DNA of 64,000 nt from Saprospiraceae bacterium (GTDB lineage Bacteria; Bacteroidota; Bacteroidia; Chitinophagales; Saprospiraceae), in NCBI GenBank assembly GCA_029262995.1, contig JAJCYH010000026.1, forward strand, positions 1 to 64,000, read 5' to 3'. Below, piece by piece: positions 35,731-46,078 of the stretch (position 1 is its first letter; each line of letters begins with the position of its first letter). A model generated the notes under the pieces. The model was given only the letters and a program-made list of their open reading frames with translations, ran no database searches and was not told the DNA's origin. The position numbers and the translations under genes are program-made.

Positions 35731-37011
35731 TTATTTAATCATGTCAAATCCTGTGTAACTTTTTAAAACTTCAGGGATTTTAATTCCTTCCGGAGTTTGA
35801 TTATTTTCCAACAAAGCTGCTATGATTCTCGCTAAAGCCAATGCACTTCCATTTAGGGTATGTGCTAATCTTTTACTTCCAAATTCATCATTAAACCTCA
35901 ATTTCAACCTGTTGGCCTGAAAGCCTTCAAAGTTTGAGACTGAACTTACTTCTAACCATTTCTTTTGTGCTGCTGAGTAAACCTCAAAATCATACGTCAG
36001 CGCAGAAGCAAAAGTCAAATCTCCACCACATAAACGTAAAATGCGGTATGGCAGTTCCAGTTTTTGGAGCAATATCTCTACATATGAGACCATTTCGTCT
36101 AAAGTCTCGTGAGATAAATCTGGATGTTGAGCCTGAACGATTTCTACCTTATCAAATTGATGCACCCTGTTCAATCCTTTTACGTCAGAGCCATAAGATC
36201 CCGCTTCTCTCCTAAAGCAAGGCGTATATGCAACAAACTTAAAAGGAAAGTCTTCAGATTTCACAATTTCGTTCCTCAGTATATTTGTTACTGGTACTTC
36301 AGCGGTAGGAATAAGATAAAGATCATCTTTTTCCATATAATACATTTGACCTTCTTTGTCTGGAAGACTACCCGTTCCTATACCAGATTGTTCATTAACC
36401 AACAAGGGTGGAGCGATTTCCTCATAGCCTGCATTTATTGCTTCATCCAAAAAGAAATTAATTAGTGCTCGCTGCAATCTGGCACCCTGTTTTCTGAATA
36501 CAGGAAATCCGGCACCTGTTATTTTTACCCCCAATTCAAAGTCTAGAATGTCATACTTTTTAGCCAAATCCCAATGAGGAAGTGCATCTTGAGCTAAATT
36601 TGGAAGTTCTCCATCCCAATCCTTAACCAACAAGTTGTCTTTATCCGTTTTTCCTGCTGGAACTTTCGGATGCGGTACATTAGGCACCTTATAAAGTAGG
36701 TTTTGAATAGTCTCAACAAACTCAGATAATGATTTTTCATTTTCTGATATCTCAGACTTCAATGTTTCTACTTTCAATTTAGCAGATTGTACTTCATCTG
36801 CCTTTCCATTTTTAAATAATTGGCCTATTTCCTTAGATATTCTATTCCGCTGAGCAAGCAATTCATCATTAGCCGTCTGTATCTTCTTGCGATAGTCATC
36901 CGCTTCAATAATCTGGTCCAAAATGATTAATTCACCATCTGTCCATCCTCGCTTACGTAGCCCTTCTATGACTAGGTTTTTAGCGTTTCTAAGTCTTGAA
37001 ATCTGAAGCAT
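35731..37011 (-). CDS. serS: serine--tRNA ligase
   Basis: 426 residues, normal length. N-terminal coiled-coil arm about 25-110 (KKIQTANDELLAQRNRISKEI). Class II motifs: FRREAGSYGSDVKGLNRVHQF as motif 2 (split FRREAGSYG, GLNRVHQFDKVEI) and LNGSALALARIIAALLENNQ region as motif 3. Charges tRNA-Ser and tRNA-Sec. First gene of the leftward serS, peptidase pair. Confidence 0.97.
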   Translation of the reverse strand: MLQISRLRNAKNLVIEGLRKRGWTDGELIILDQIIEADDYRKKIQTANDELLAQRNRISKEIGQLFKNGKADEVQSAKLKVETLKSEISENEKSLSEFVETIQNLLYKVPNVPHPKVPAGKTDKDNLLVKDWDGELPNLAQDALPHWDLAKKYDILDFELGVKITGAGFPVFRKQGARLQRALINFFLDEAINAGYEEIAPPLLVNEQSGIGTGSLPDKEGQMYYMEKDDLYLIPTAEVPVTNILRNEIVKSEDFPFKFVAYTPCFRREAGSYGSDVKGLNRVHQFDKVEIVQAQHPDLSHETLDEMVSYVEILLQKLELPYRILRLCGGDLTFASALTYDFEVYSAAQKKWLEVSSVSNFEGFQANRLKLRFNDEFGSKRLAHTLNGSALALARIIAALLENNQTPEGIKIPEVLKSYTGFDMIK

Positions 37012-37314
37012 AATATTGATAAAATTTTAAGTGGACAAATATACTATATTACAAATCTATGTACTCCTCTTTTAAAAAGGGATATTTAAGATTGGGAGAA
37101 TCTTCATAAAAATCTTAGTGTTTTGTAGTAACTTATCATAATCATCCACATGTATTTGCCTTAATTTGCTCATCTACTTGTGTATGTTGTCAGAATAAAC
37201 ATATATTTGCATCGGATTCACGCCTTGATTCTTTCATCTAATGTGAATTCTCTATAATTCCCACTATTTATTTACATACGCATATAAGCTAAAATCAATT
37301 AATTTTTACCCATC
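37012..37314. other. divergent gap between serS and rho
   Basis: No coding signal. Contains a good rho promoter match on the plus strand (annotated). On the minus strand CAAATATA at 37036-37043 is the complement of TATATTTG, a possible -7 element for serS, but no TTG is at the right distance. The transcript leader of rho would be about 100 bases. Confidence 0.5.
37178..37209 (+). promoter_or_regulatory. Bacteroidota-type promoter of rho
   Basis: TTG at 37178-37180, 21 bases, then TATATTTG at 37202-37209, fitting the phylum's TTG / TAnnTTTG housekeeping promoter. It lies about 105 bases before the rho ATG. Confidence 0.5.
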
Positions 37315-38967
37315 ATGTATGATATACTGCAGTTAAACGAAATGCTCGTTCCTGAGCTAAAAGAAATCGCTGAACAATTAGATCTAAAAGGTTTTAAAAG
37401 ATTAAGTAAACAAGACTTGATCTATAAAATTTTAGATCATCAAGCAATAAGCGGCACCGATTCCAAAAATGAAGATAAAAAGGAAAAAGAACCTAATAAA
37501 AAACCGGCAGAAGCTATAGTTGAGAAAAGCAAACTCGCCAAAAAAGAGCATTCAGATAAAGGAGAAGGAAAGGAAGATAAGATCCTGGAGAAAAGAGAGG
37601 AGAAAAGAGATGACAAGTCAAGAGATCATCGCTCTAACAGAGGAAGAGACAGAAGTGATGAAAAAAGACCTAATAACGATAACAGAAAACCTGCACCTAA
37701 AGATAAAGAGGATCATAAGAGAAAACCCCACATCTCTGATGATCATAAGAATGCAAATAAAGATTCCAAAAAGGACGATGGAAAAGATAGAGCTAGAAAT
37801 GAGAAGCCTGAGCCTAGGGAGGATGTGAAAAAATTCAATGTTGATATTGATGGTGTAATTGAAGGATCTGGTATTTTGGAAATGATGAGCGATGGTTATG
37901 GATTCCTTCGTTCTGCAGATTACAACTACCTTTCTTCACCTGATGATATTTATGTATCACCTTCACAAATAAAGTTGTTTGGTTTAAAAACTGGCGATAC
38001 TGTACAAGGAGCTATTAGACCTCCAAAGGAGGGAGAAAAATATTTTGCTCTATTAAGGGTTTCAAAAATTAATGGGCTTCACCCCGAGAAAACGAGAGAA
38101 AGAATTCCATTTGACTATTTAACACCCCTTTTTCCTGAAGAAAAATTCAACTTATGCTCTCATCCCGCTGGAAGAGATTATGGAAATAGAATGATTGACC
38201 TTTTCACACCTATTGGAAAAGGACAAAGAGGACTTATCGTGGCACAGCCTAAAACAGGTAAAACTTTCCTATTAAAGGATATTGCTAATGCCATTGCGGA
38301 TAATCATCCAGATTGCTATATGATAGTTTTGCTGATAGATGAAAGACCTGAAGAGGTTACAGATATGCAAAGAAGTGTAAAAGCTGAAGTTATAGCTTCT
38401 ACCTTTGACCAACCTGCTGAAAATCATGTTAGAGTTGCAAATATTGTAATCGAAAAAGCAAAAAGAATGACAGAAAGTGGTCATGATGTTATAATCTTAC
38501 TAGATTCTATAACAAGATTGGCTAGAGCTTACAACACAGTTTCTCCATCCTCTGGTAAAGTACTTTCTGGTGGTGTAGAAGCCAATGCATTACAAAAGCC
38601 TAAGAAGTTTTTTGGTGCAGCCAGAAATATTGAAAATGGAGGTTCTTTGACAATTTTAGCTACTGCATTAACAGAAACAGGTTCTAAAATGGATGAAGTA
38701 ATCTTTGAGGAATTCAAAGGTACAGGTAACATGGAACTTCAATTAGATAGGGGTCTTGCTAATAAAAGGTTCTATCCAGCAATTGATCTGGTTAAATCAA
38801 GTACACGACGAGAGGATCTTCTTTTAGAAGAGGGGATATTGTCCAGAATGCAACACCTTAGAAATCATCTAGCAGATATGAAACCAGATGAAGCCATGGT
38901 ATTTCTCAAAAAACATATGAACGGAACCACTAGCAATGAAGAGTTCTTGGTAACCATGAATGGTTAA
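37315..38967 (+). CDS. rho: transcription termination factor Rho
   Basis: 550 residues, about 130 more than E. coli. Residues 1-45 are the Rho N-terminal helix domain ([16 protein letters not shown]). Residues 55-175 are an Arg/Lys/Asp/Glu-rich low-complexity insert typical of Bacteroidota Rho. The OB-fold RNA site follows ([24 protein letters not shown]). ATPase motifs: [10 protein letters not shown] is Walker [17 protein letters not shown] Walker B, and [11 protein letters not shown] and the Arg finger block come after. Hexameric RNA helicase ending transcripts. Confidence 0.97.
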   Translation: MYDILQLNEMLVPELKEIAEQLDLKGFKRLSKQDLIYKILDHQAISGTDSKNEDKKEKEPNKKPAEAIVEKSKLAKKEHSDKGEGKEDKILEKREEKRDDKSRDHRSNRGRDRSDEKRPNNDNRKPAPKDKEDHKRKPHISDDHKNANKDSKKDDGKDRARNEKPEPREDVKKFNVDIDGVIEGSGILEMMSDGYGFLRSADYNYLSSPDDIYVSPSQIKLFGLKTGDTVQGAIRPPKEGEKYFALLRVSKINGLHPEKTRERIPFDYLTPLFPEEKFNLCSHPAGRDYGNRMIDLFTPIGKGQRGLIVAQPKTGKTFLLKDIANAIADNHPDCYMIVLLIDERPEEVTDMQRSVKAEVIASTFDQPAENHVRVANIVIEKAKRMTESGHDVIILLDSITRLARAYNTVSPSSGKVLSGGVEANALQKPKKFFGAARNIENGGSLTILATALTETGSKMDEVIFEEFKGTGNMELQLDRGLANKRFYPAIDLVKSSTRREDLLLEEGILSRMQHLRNHLADMKPDEAMVFLKKHMNGTTSNEEFLVTMNG

Positions 38968-38992
38968 ATTGGAATTATTTGACCATTACCTA

Positions 38993-39023
38993 TTGGTTAT
39001 TAATTAAATAAATAATAATTTTG
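38993..39023 (+). promoter_or_regulatory. Bacteroidota-type promoter of rpmH-rnpA
   Basis: TTG at 38993-38995, 20 bases, then TAATTTTG at 39016-39023, a full match to TTG-N20-TAnnTTTG. It is 42 bases upstream of the rpmH ATG and past the end of rho. Confidence 0.6.
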
Positions 39024-39064
39024 CATTCCTTTTAACGGGATTAAAATAAAGAAACACGATTATC

Positions 39065-39220
39065 ATGAAAAGGACTTTTCAACCATCAAAAAGAAAAAGA
39101 GTCAACAAACATGGCTTCAGAAGCAGAATGGCGACTAAAAATGGTCGTAAAGTTCTAGCCAATCGAAGAGCCAAAGGCCGTCACAAGCTGTCGGTTTCTG
39201 ACGAAATGCATACTAAGTAA
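39065..39220 (+). CDS. rpmH: 50S ribosomal protein L34
   Basis: 51 residues, ATG 39065 to TAA 39220. Starts [19 protein letters not shown] and continues [20 protein letters not shown], the invariant L34 sequence. The short acidic-ended tail [12 protein letters not shown] is as in Bacteroidota. Placed before rnpA as in nearly all bacteria. Confidence 0.97.
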   Translation: MKRTFQPSKRKRVNKHGFRSRMATKNGRKVLANRRAKGRHKLSVSDEMHTK

Positions 39221-39281
39221 GCTTGGGTGTCTTCCCAGGCATTTACTCTATTTTATTTATTTTTCATCTTAACTTTGAGTC

Positions 39282-39686
39282 ATGGACATGACTCCTAAAC
39301 TTTCTTTGCAATCTTTTGAAAGACTCAAAAGTCAAAAGCAAATCGGTCTCCTATTTGAAGAAGGTCAATCCTCATTTAAATTTCCTTTTAAATTGGTCTA
39401 TCTTATCCAACCACGATCAGAAAATGAATGGCCATTAAGTTTTGCTGTAACTGTGCCCAAAAGAAAATTCAAAAAAGCAGTTGAAAGAAATCTTATAAAA
39501 CGAAGGACCAAAGAGGCCTATAGGATTAACAAATCTCTTTTACAGGAAAAATTGATGTCTGGTAATATTAAAATGTCCTTAATATTTATCTACTTGGATT
39601 CTGAATTGAAAAAATTTACCGTTATTGAGAAAAGTATAAAGCATCATTTAAATGCACTCCTTACACAGACAACTGTTAATCGTTAA
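39282..39686 (+). CDS. rnpA: ribonuclease P protein component
   Basis: 134 residues. Matures tRNA 5' ends together with the RNase P RNA. The family block is FAVTVPKRKFKKAVERNLIKRRTKEAYR (split FAVTVPKRKFKKAVERN and LIKRRTKEAYR), the RNR box that contacts RNA. Upstream SFERLKSQKQIGLLFEEG is the usual start. It follows rpmH by 61 bp. Its last 35 bases overlap the start of the next gene in another frame. Confidence 0.95.
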   Translation: MDMTPKLSLQSFERLKSQKQIGLLFEEGQSSFKFPFKLVYLIQPRSENEWPLSFAVTVPKRKFKKAVERNLIKRRTKEAYRINKSLLQEKLMSGNIKMSLIFIYLDSELKKFTVIEKSIKHHLNALLTQTTVNR

Positions 39687-40167
39687 TTTCTTCCTGCTTC
39701 TCAGTTTGCAGCTTAGCTCTCAAGTCTATTTACAACTTGAAAGATTTAACAAGCCCAGTTCACTAAAATTCTACGAAGGAGACCGTTTGGAATACCGCCT
39801 AAAAGAATATCCTGATACCTGGAAAACAAATTATATAATAGATTTCAAACCCGAAGAACAATTGGTGCTGTTCAAGGAAACTTATTATCATATTGATGAT
39901 TTTAGTGAAATCAAATTACGCTATCCAACCATTAAAAGCATTGGTAATAAAATGATGATGTTTAGTTCTGCCTGGTATCTTTATGGTGGAATAGCGACTG
40001 TAGCTTCTGATGGATTTACAATGAGTGCTGGAGAGGTATTGATTGGTGGAAGTTTTGCTGCTGCAGGATTGCTATTAAAGAAGCTCTTCTACAAAAGAAG
40101 GGTTCGTCTTAGCAAGAAAAAAAGATTAAGGGTAATGGACCTCAGGTTCAATATTGGTCTTAATTAG
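39652..40167 (+). CDS. small exported protein, unknown role
   Basis: 171 residues. Leader MHSLHRQLLIVNFFLLLSLQLSSQ, then VYLQLERFNKPSSLKFYEGD, a central DDFSEIKLRYPTIK and a hydrophobic segment at about 105-140 (WYLYGGIATVA, GGSFAAAGLLLKKLF), ending in basic residues. Family not recognised by name; similar proteins follow rnpA in other Bacteroidota as I recall. The start overlaps the end of rnpA by 35 bp; no later Met gives a leader. Confidence 0.7.
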   Translation: MHSLHRQLLIVNFFLLLSLQLSSQVYLQLERFNKPSSLKFYEGDRLEYRLKEYPDTWKTNYIIDFKPEEQLVLFKETYYHIDDFSEIKLRYPTIKSIGNKMMMFSSAWYLYGGIATVASDGFTMSAGEVLIGGSFAAAGLLLKKLFYKRRVRLSKKKRLRVMDLRFNIGLN

Positions 40168-40588
40168 AAATATTCAACAAATATTCAACCGCTAAATTAT
40201 ATCCGTCTACGCCTTTCCCCATAATGTGATGAACACAAACTTCTGTGAGATAACTATGGTTTCTGAATTTCTCTCTTCTCAAAATATCTGAAATATGCAA
40301 TTCTAGTACAGGTGTTTCAATCGACTTGACTGCATCTGCAATAGCTATGCTTGTATGTGAATAGGCACCAGCATTTAAAACAATACCATCGTAGGTAAAT
40401 CCATACTTGTGAAGTTGATCTATCAAATCCCCTTCATGATTGGATTGATAGTGAGTAATCTTTACCCCATCAAACTTTTCTCTCAATTGCATAATGACTT
40501 CTTCCAGACTATGTTCACCATAGATCTCGATTTGTCTTATCCCTAGAAGGTTCAAATTGGGACCGTTCAGTATTAAAATGTTCTTCAT
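40160..40588 (-). CDS. aroQ: type II 3-dehydroquinate dehydratase
   Basis: 142 residues, normal length. NILILNGPNLNLLGIRQ (3-19) with the flexible loop, YQSNHEGDLIDQLH (about 65-78), LNAGAYSHTSIAI (about 92-104) with the catalytic His, and ELHISDILRREKFRNHS (about 117). Makes 3-dehydroshikimate in the shikimate pathway. Ends tail-to-tail, overlapping by eight bases, with the small exported protein gene; follows recQ on the same strand by 21 bp. Confidence 0.97.
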   Translation of the reverse strand: MKNILILNGPNLNLLGIRQIEIYGEHSLEEVIMQLREKFDGVKITHYQSNHEGDLIDQLHKYGFTYDGIVLNAGAYSHTSIAIADAVKSIETPVLELHISDILRREKFRNHSYLTEVCVHHIMGKGVDGYNLAVEYLLNISN

Positions 40589-40609
40589 ACACTTTTGTCC
40601 TGAAACTAT

Positions 40610-42826
40610 TTACAATGCAACTTCAGAAATGAATTTAATACGAACCATATGTATTTCTTCCGCTCTTATTTCATCATCTTCTAACTCCTCCAATGCTTCC
40701 TTAATAGAATCAGAATCAGCCTCATTAAAATAATCATATATATCCTCCACTACTGACTCGTCAATATATTCATTTATGTAGTAGTCAATGTTGAGCTTAG
40801 TGCCTGAACTTACAATATTATCCATTTCAATAAATAATTGATCCATTGAAATATTCAAATTAGAAGCAAGGTCTTCTAATGGAAGTTTGCGGTCAACACC
40901 TTGAATGATAGTAATTTTCGCCTTCGATTTATTAGCAACTTGTTTTACAACAAAGTCTTCTGGTCTGATAATGTTATTATCTTCGACATACTCTTTGATC
41001 AACTCCAAAAATGGTGCAGCGAATTTTTTAGCTTTCCCTTGACTGACTCCTGATATTTTCAGCATGTCACTTATTGTCAAAGGATAATATGTAGCCATAT
41101 CCTGAAGTGATGGTTCGGAAAAAATAATCCACGGTTGAAGACCTCTTCTTTTTCCTTCAGACTTTCTTTGGTCTTTCAATAAGTTCAATAATACATTATC
41201 TAGAGCTGCACCTCCTGAGGCACTTGCAATAACAAAGTCTCCTTCAGCTTCCGAGAAATCACGGTTTAGTGGAATTTCAACACTACTAGGTGACTTCATG
41301 AATTGCTTGCCATCATCTGTAAGTTTTAGTACACCATATTCTTCGATCTCTTTGTAAAGCAAGTTTACAAGAATAGCATATCTAAGAATTGAATGCCAAA
41401 ATAAAACGCCCTTTTCTTTACCTCTACCGAATTCTGGCTTCTTATCAAAATTAAAAGTCTTGATTTCCTTGGATACTTTTCCAACCATGAAATCCACTAA
41501 AATTTTAACACTATAGTTCTCCTTTAAAAGTGCTACTGTAGAAAGCATCAATTGCATTTCATCAGTTACTTCCTGTTTTTTCTTTGGTGTTTTACAATTA
41601 TCACATCCCTTCTCACATCTCTTTTCATTAAACTCTTCACCAAAATAATGAAGAAGAAATTTTCTGCGGCATGAACTGGTTTCAGAATAAGCAATAATTT
41701 CTTCCATCAATTGCCCAGCTAATTCTCGTTCAGCAACTCCTTTGTCTTTAAGGAATTTTTCAAGTTTAAGTATGTCTTTATAAGAATAAAAAGCTAGACA
41801 ATGTCCTCCTAATCCATCTCTTCCTCCCCTTCCTGTTTCCTGGTAATAATTTTCAATACTCTTTGGAATATCATAATGAATAACAAACCTGACATCAGGT
41901 TTATCAATGCCCATACCAAACGCTATTGTGGCTACAATTACATTAATCTCTTCCATTAAAAAATCATCCTGAACTTTATTCCTTGTTTTGGAATCTAACC
42001 CGGCATGATAAGGACATGCATTAACGCCATTAAGCTGCAATACTTGAGCTATTTCTTCAGTAGATTTCCGTGATTGTACATAAATAATCCCTGATCGTGC
42101 ATTAAGTGCCTTTATGAAGTGTACTATCTCTTTTTTGCATTGTTCCTTGTTAATTTTTGGTCGAACCTCATAAAACAGTTTTTCCCTATTAAAAGAAGAA
42201 ATATATATATCAGGATCCTCCATATTTAGGTTCTTGATAATGTCAGTCTGAACCTTTGGTGTCGCCGTTGCCGTTAAAGCAATTATTGGGATGTCTTCCG
42301 AAATCCCTTTTACCATATGTTTTATATTCCTATATTCTGGTCTGAAATCATGACCCCACTCAGAAATGCAATGTGCTTCATCTACAGCTATAAAGGATAC
42401 GTTAGCATCTTTAAAAAATTGGATATTTTCCTCTTTTGTAAGTGTCTCAGGAGCAATAAAAACCATTTTAGTTTTTCCTGAAAGAATATCTTGCTTTACT
42501 TCTTTCATCTGAGTCTTGCTCAAAGATGAATTTAAAAAATGCGCTACTTCATTTTCTGAGCTGAAACCTCTGATACTGTCTACTTGATTCTTCATCAATG
42601 CGATCAAAGGAGAAATAATTAAAGCAGTGCCCTCGAGAACAAGCGCAGGCAACTGATAGCATAGCGACTTACCTCCACCTGTCGGCATAATAACAAAAGT
42701 ATCCTTTCCACGAAGAATACTTTGCATAATACTTTCCTGATTTAATTTGAATTTATTAAATCCAAAAAAATGGGATAATGACTGTTTTAATTGATCGGCA
42801 CTTATCCCTACTTCATTTACATTCAT
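40610..42826 (-). CDS. recQ: ATP-dependent DNA helicase RecQ
   Basis: 738 residues, about 130 longer than E. coli RecQ, as usual in this phylum. Walker A PTGGGKSLCYQLP (about 48-60), DEAHCISEWGHDFRP (about 148-162), aromatic-rich loop included; QETGRGGRDG (motif VI, about 330-340); zinc cysteines CRRKFLLHYFG and CEKGCDNC (about 380-408). Winged-helix and HRDC-like parts follow (SEPSLQDMATYYPLT, MLKISGVSQGKAKKF), then an acidic tail. Unwinds DNA 3' to 5' in repair. Confidence 0.96.
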   Translation of the reverse strand: MNVNEVGISADQLKQSLSHFFGFNKFKLNQESIMQSILRGKDTFVIMPTGGGKSLCYQLPALVLEGTALIISPLIALMKNQVDSIRGFSSENEVAHFLNSSLSKTQMKEVKQDILSGKTKMVFIAPETLTKEENIQFFKDANVSFIAVDEAHCISEWGHDFRPEYRNIKHMVKGISEDIPIIALTATATPKVQTDIIKNLNMEDPDIYISSFNREKLFYEVRPKINKEQCKKEIVHFIKALNARSGIIYVQSRKSTEEIAQVLQLNGVNACPYHAGLDSKTRNKVQDDFLMEEINVIVATIAFGMGIDKPDVRFVIHYDIPKSIENYYQETGRGGRDGLGGHCLAFYSYKDILKLEKFLKDKGVAERELAGQLMEEIIAYSETSSCRRKFLLHYFGEEFNEKRCEKGCDNCKTPKKKQEVTDEMQLMLSTVALLKENYSVKILVDFMVGKVSKEIKTFNFDKKPEFGRGKEKGVLFWHSILRYAILVNLLYKEIEEYGVLKLTDDGKQFMKSPSSVEIPLNRDFSEAEGDFVIASASGGAALDNVLLNLLKDQRKSEGKRRGLQPWIIFSEPSLQDMATYYPLTISDMLKISGVSQGKAKKFAAPFLELIKEYVEDNNIIRPEDFVVKQVANKSKAKITIIQGVDRKLPLEDLASNLNISMDQLFIEMDNIVSSGTKLNIDYYINEYIDESVVEDIYDYFNEADSDSIKEALEELEDDEIRAEEIHMVRIKFISEVAL

Positions 42827-43064
42827 TGCCTTTGTATAATATTAAACTACTGTTTTGAAATGAATTCAAAACCCATTTGGCTTCTATTCTGTCTTGATAA
42901 TCAAGTAGAAGCTTGAATATGTTAAAAAGATACTACTTTTTTATTTTTTAAATGCATTTTTTTGTCAAGAATAATATGTCTATTTAGTATTGGGTTCCGT
43001 TAAACCATTTCTAAAATTTGGTATTGAATGAAATATTAATATTTTATCCTTAAACAATTGATTT
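42827..43064. other. divergent gap between recQ and racemase cassette
   Basis: About 240 bases, AT-rich. No terminator is expected because both flanking genes start here. A near-match TAAAATTTG lies near 43012-43020 but has one extra base compared with the -7 consensus. Nothing else recognised. Confidence 0.4.
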
Positions 43065-43505
43065 ATGCAAGAATTTAAAGTGTTTGATACAATTAATAAA
43101 CCCACACTTTCTGAAAAAACAGAATTGGTTAATTTTTTGTTCAACAATTTAGAACAATATGGTGATCCAAAAAAAGAGATTCAAAAGGCTATAGATTTTT
43201 CCATAAAAGAAATTAGCTCTTTTGGAGGTTTTACAATTCGATTATCAGATGAAGGCGAAATTAAAGGTGTTGTTGTTATCAATCAGACAGGAATGGGTGG
43301 GTATATTCCAGAAAACATTTTAGTCTACCTTGCCGTTCATAAAAATCACAGAGGCGAAGGGCTTGGTAAAAAGCTCATGCAAAAAGCCATCAACCTTACC
43401 AATGGAGATATTGCATTACATGTTGAAGCTAATAATCCTGCTAGATTTCTATACGAAAAAATGGGCTTTACCAATCCATATTTAGAAATGCGATTGAAAA
43501 AGTAA
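43065..43505 (+). CDS. GNAT-family N-acetyltransferase
   Basis: 146 residues. The acetyl-CoA loop HRGEGLGKKLMQKAINL (about 106-122) has the R/Q-x-x-G-x-G/A pattern, and LHVEANNPARFLYEKMGF (about 126-143) closes the fold. Substrate unknown. First of five genes read in one direction with gaps of three to four bases or overlaps, next to amino acid racemases and an amidohydrolase, so an amino acid or its acyl derivative is a plausible acceptor. Confidence 0.88.
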   Translation: MQEFKVFDTINKPTLSEKTELVNFLFNNLEQYGDPKKEIQKAIDFSIKEISSFGGFTIRLSDEGEIKGVVVINQTGMGGYIPENILVYLAVHKNHRGEGLGKKLMQKAINLTNGDIALHVEANNPARFLYEKMGFTNPYLEMRLKK

Positions 43506-43508
43506 TTT

Positions 43509-44942
43509 ATGGGTATTCATATTCTCGATTTACTAATTTTTATTGTCTACCTTATTTTTATGCTTGGCGTCGGATTCTACTTCCTGCGCAAAAATAAATC
43601 AAAAGAAGATTTCTTTGTAGGGGGTCGATCAATGTCTGCTGGTCATATTGGTCTTTCAGTAGTAGCAACAGACGTAGGTGGCGGTTTCTCTATTGGACTT
43701 GGTGGTCTTGGGTTTGCAATGGGCTTATCAGGCAGTTGGATGTTATTTACCGGTTTATTAGGTGCTTGGTTAAGTGCTGTCTTCCTGATTCCAAAAATCT
43801 ATCCCATTGCCAAGAAACACAAATTTTTAACCTTTCCAGAAACACTAGCTTATTACTATAATAAAAAAGTTGCATTCGTTGCAGGAATCATATCCTTTAT
43901 TGGTTATGTTGGATTTACAAGTTCCCAGATTTTAGCTGGTGCGAAATTGGCTTCAGCAACATTTCCTGCCATCAACATAAATAATGCAGCTTTACTCATG
44001 GGTATAATCGCTGTCGTTTATACCGTAATTGGAGGTATAAAAGCTGTAATCTACACCGATACTATTCAGTGGTTAATTTTAATGGTAGGTCTCATTTTCA
44101 TTGGTCTACCTATTGGCTATCACCATATTGGTGGTTGGCAAGCTCTTCAGGATTATGTTCCATCAAGTTTTATTTCTCTAGGCAATATAGGATTCATTCA
44201 ATTCTTCAATTGGTTAATTACTATTGTGCCCATTTGGTTTGTTGGCATGACTTTATATCAGCGTATATATGCTTGTAAAGATGTTAATACTGCTAAAAAA
44301 GCATGGCGAATTGCAGGTTTGTTTGAGTGGCCAATCATGGCATTTATGGGTGTCGCTCTCGGCTTGTTTTCCAGGGTCGCTTTTGAACAAGGGATGTTTG
44401 CAGAATTAGGCTTTGGACCAAGTTCTGGTATGGATGCAGAACTTGGTTTACCACTACTTTTAGTCAATATTTTACCAATTGGTTTAATGGGCCTAATGAT
44501 GTCGGCATATTTCTCCGCAATCATGTCAACGGCAGATAGCTGTTTAATGGCTGCAAGTGGAAATTTAATTACAGATGTATTGGGTCATTTAAAGTCCACA
44601 AAAGAAAATCACTCAATTTTAAAATCACAAGTCATTACCCTAGTCATTGGTGTGCTCGCTATTGTATTGTCTACGATTATGCAAAGCGTGTTAGACCTGA
44701 TGCTTTATTCATACGCCTTTATGGTTTCTGGTTTACTGATTCCAGTGCTAGGCACATTAATCTACAAAAAACCCAGCTCCTTGGCCGCCTTATTTGCAAT
44801 GATTTTTGGAGGAACAACCACATTAACCTTAATCTTGCTAAACTTAAACTTACCTTTCGATCTCGATGCCAATTTCTTCGGAATCAGCATCTCTATCTCT
44901 ACTTTTTTAATCATTCAACACACACGAAAAAAAACATGTTGA
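43509..44942 (+). CDS. sodium:solute symporter
   Basis: 477 residues, 13 or so membrane helices. SSS-family marks: FFVGGRSMSAGHIGLSVVATDVGGG region (split FFVGGRSMS, VVATDVGGGFSIGLGG), GGIKAVIYTDTIQWLILM (about 178-195) and YFSAIMSTADSCLMAASG (about 336-353). Imports a small solute with Na+. Proline, pantothenate, sugars and other substrates occur in the family. Its neighbours suggest amino acids or acyl amino acids. Stop overlaps the next start by seven bases. Confidence 0.93.
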   Translation: MGIHILDLLIFIVYLIFMLGVGFYFLRKNKSKEDFFVGGRSMSAGHIGLSVVATDVGGGFSIGLGGLGFAMGLSGSWMLFTGLLGAWLSAVFLIPKIYPIAKKHKFLTFPETLAYYYNKKVAFVAGIISFIGYVGFTSSQILAGAKLASATFPAININNAALLMGIIAVVYTVIGGIKAVIYTDTIQWLILMVGLIFIGLPIGYHHIGGWQALQDYVPSSFISLGNIGFIQFFNWLITIVPIWFVGMTLYQRIYACKDVNTAKKAWRIAGLFEWPIMAFMGVALGLFSRVAFEQGMFAELGFGPSSGMDAELGLPLLLVNILPIGLMGLMMSAYFSAIMSTADSCLMAASGNLITDVLGHLKSTKENHSILKSQVITLVIGVLAIVLSTIMQSVLDLMLYSYAFMVSGLLIPVLGTLIYKKPSSLAALFAMIFGGTTTLTLILLNLNLPFDLDANFFGISISISTFLIIQHTRKKTC

Positions 44943-46075
44943 ACACCACACAATTAATTAAATTAACAAATATCCGAAAGACCTTACACGCATTTCCTGA
45001 AGTTTCAGAAAATGAATTTCAAACACAAAAACGCATTATAAATTATTTGTCTCAAATAAACACACCTAGCATACAAAAAGTTGGGAATTCTGGAGTTTTA
45101 GTTACATATAAAGGTAACCAATCAGGACCAACGATAATGATTCGCGGTGATATTGATGCCTTACCCATCATCGAAGTAAATGAAATAGAATACAAATCTA
45201 CTTCTGAAGGTGTCTCACACAAATGTGGGCATGATGGTCACACAACTATTTTACTTGGTCTAGCTGAGGTATTATCCGAACAAACAATTACCAAAGGAAA
45301 GGTACTTCTTCTATTCCAACCGGCTGAAGAAAATGGAATGGGTGCAGAAGCAGTATTAAACGATGATGCATTTAGGGACGCCAAAATAGACTATGTCTTT
45401 GCACTTCACAATTTACCTGGTTACAAATCAAATGAAATTGTAGTGAAGGAAAATGAATTTACAGCAAATGTGAAAAGCATCATTCTAAAGATGAATGGCA
45501 AAACAGCTCATGCTGCTGAGCCTGAACAAGGTTATAATCCCAGTATGGCCATTTCAGAAATCCTTAAATTTGCAAATATCATCAGCTATAACAAACCTGC
45601 AGATAAAGATTTTTTCTTGATGACTCCTATTTATGCAACAATGGGTGATCTTGCTTATGGTATTTCGGCTGGCTACGGAGAAGTTCATTTTACTATTAGA
45701 AGCTGGAACACTGAGTTAATGAAGCAACGCAGCAATGAAATTGTTAGCTTTATGGAAGAAACGTGTAAAAAATATAATCAAAAGCCCAACATTTCATGGA
45801 CTCAAATTTTTCGTGCCAATATAAATCATCCAGCAGCAGTAGCGTTGGTAAGGAATGCAGCAAGACAAAACAATCTCGAATTAACTGAAAGAAAATATCC
45901 ATTCCGGTGGGGAGAAGATTTTGGCCTCTTTACTCAAAAATATAAAGGTGCTATGTTTGGTTTGGGTGCTGGAATTTCTACTCCGGCATTACACAACCCT
46001 GACTATGATTATCCAGATGAAATCACTGAAACTGGAATTAAAATGTTTTATCAAATCATTCAACAAATCCTATAA
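44936..46075 (+). CDS. M20-family amidohydrolase
   Basis: 379 residues. M20 peptidase/aminoacylase fold: IRGDIDALPI (about 69-78), HKCGHDGHTTILLG (about 96-109) with metal ligands, QPAEENGMGAEAVL (about 128) with the catalytic Glu, FALHNLPG (about 155) and a late GEDFGLFTQ. Members cleave N-acyl amino acids, hippurate or peptides (HipO/AbgA/IAA-amino acid hydrolase type). It starts inside the symporter's last codons, so the two are translationally coupled: import and then deacylation is a natural reading. Confidence 0.93.
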   Translation: MLNTTQLIKLTNIRKTLHAFPEVSENEFQTQKRIINYLSQINTPSIQKVGNSGVLVTYKGNQSGPTIMIRGDIDALPIIEVNEIEYKSTSEGVSHKCGHDGHTTILLGLAEVLSEQTITKGKVLLLFQPAEENGMGAEAVLNDDAFRDAKIDYVFALHNLPGYKSNEIVVKENEFTANVKSIILKMNGKTAHAAEPEQGYNPSMAISEILKFANIISYNKPADKDFFLMTPIYATMGDLAYGISAGYGEVHFTIRSWNTELMKQRSNEIVSFMEETCKKYNQKPNISWTQIFRANINHPAAVALVRNAARQNNLELTERKYPFRWGEDFGLFTQKYKGAMFGLGAGISTPALHNPDYDYPDEITETGIKMFYQIIQQIL

Positions 46076-46078
46076 TCT

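Noticed and set aside
37036-37043. TATATTTG (minus strand) as serS promoter
   Set aside because: Matches the -7 form, but no TTG at the right distance was found, so I did not list it as a separate feature.
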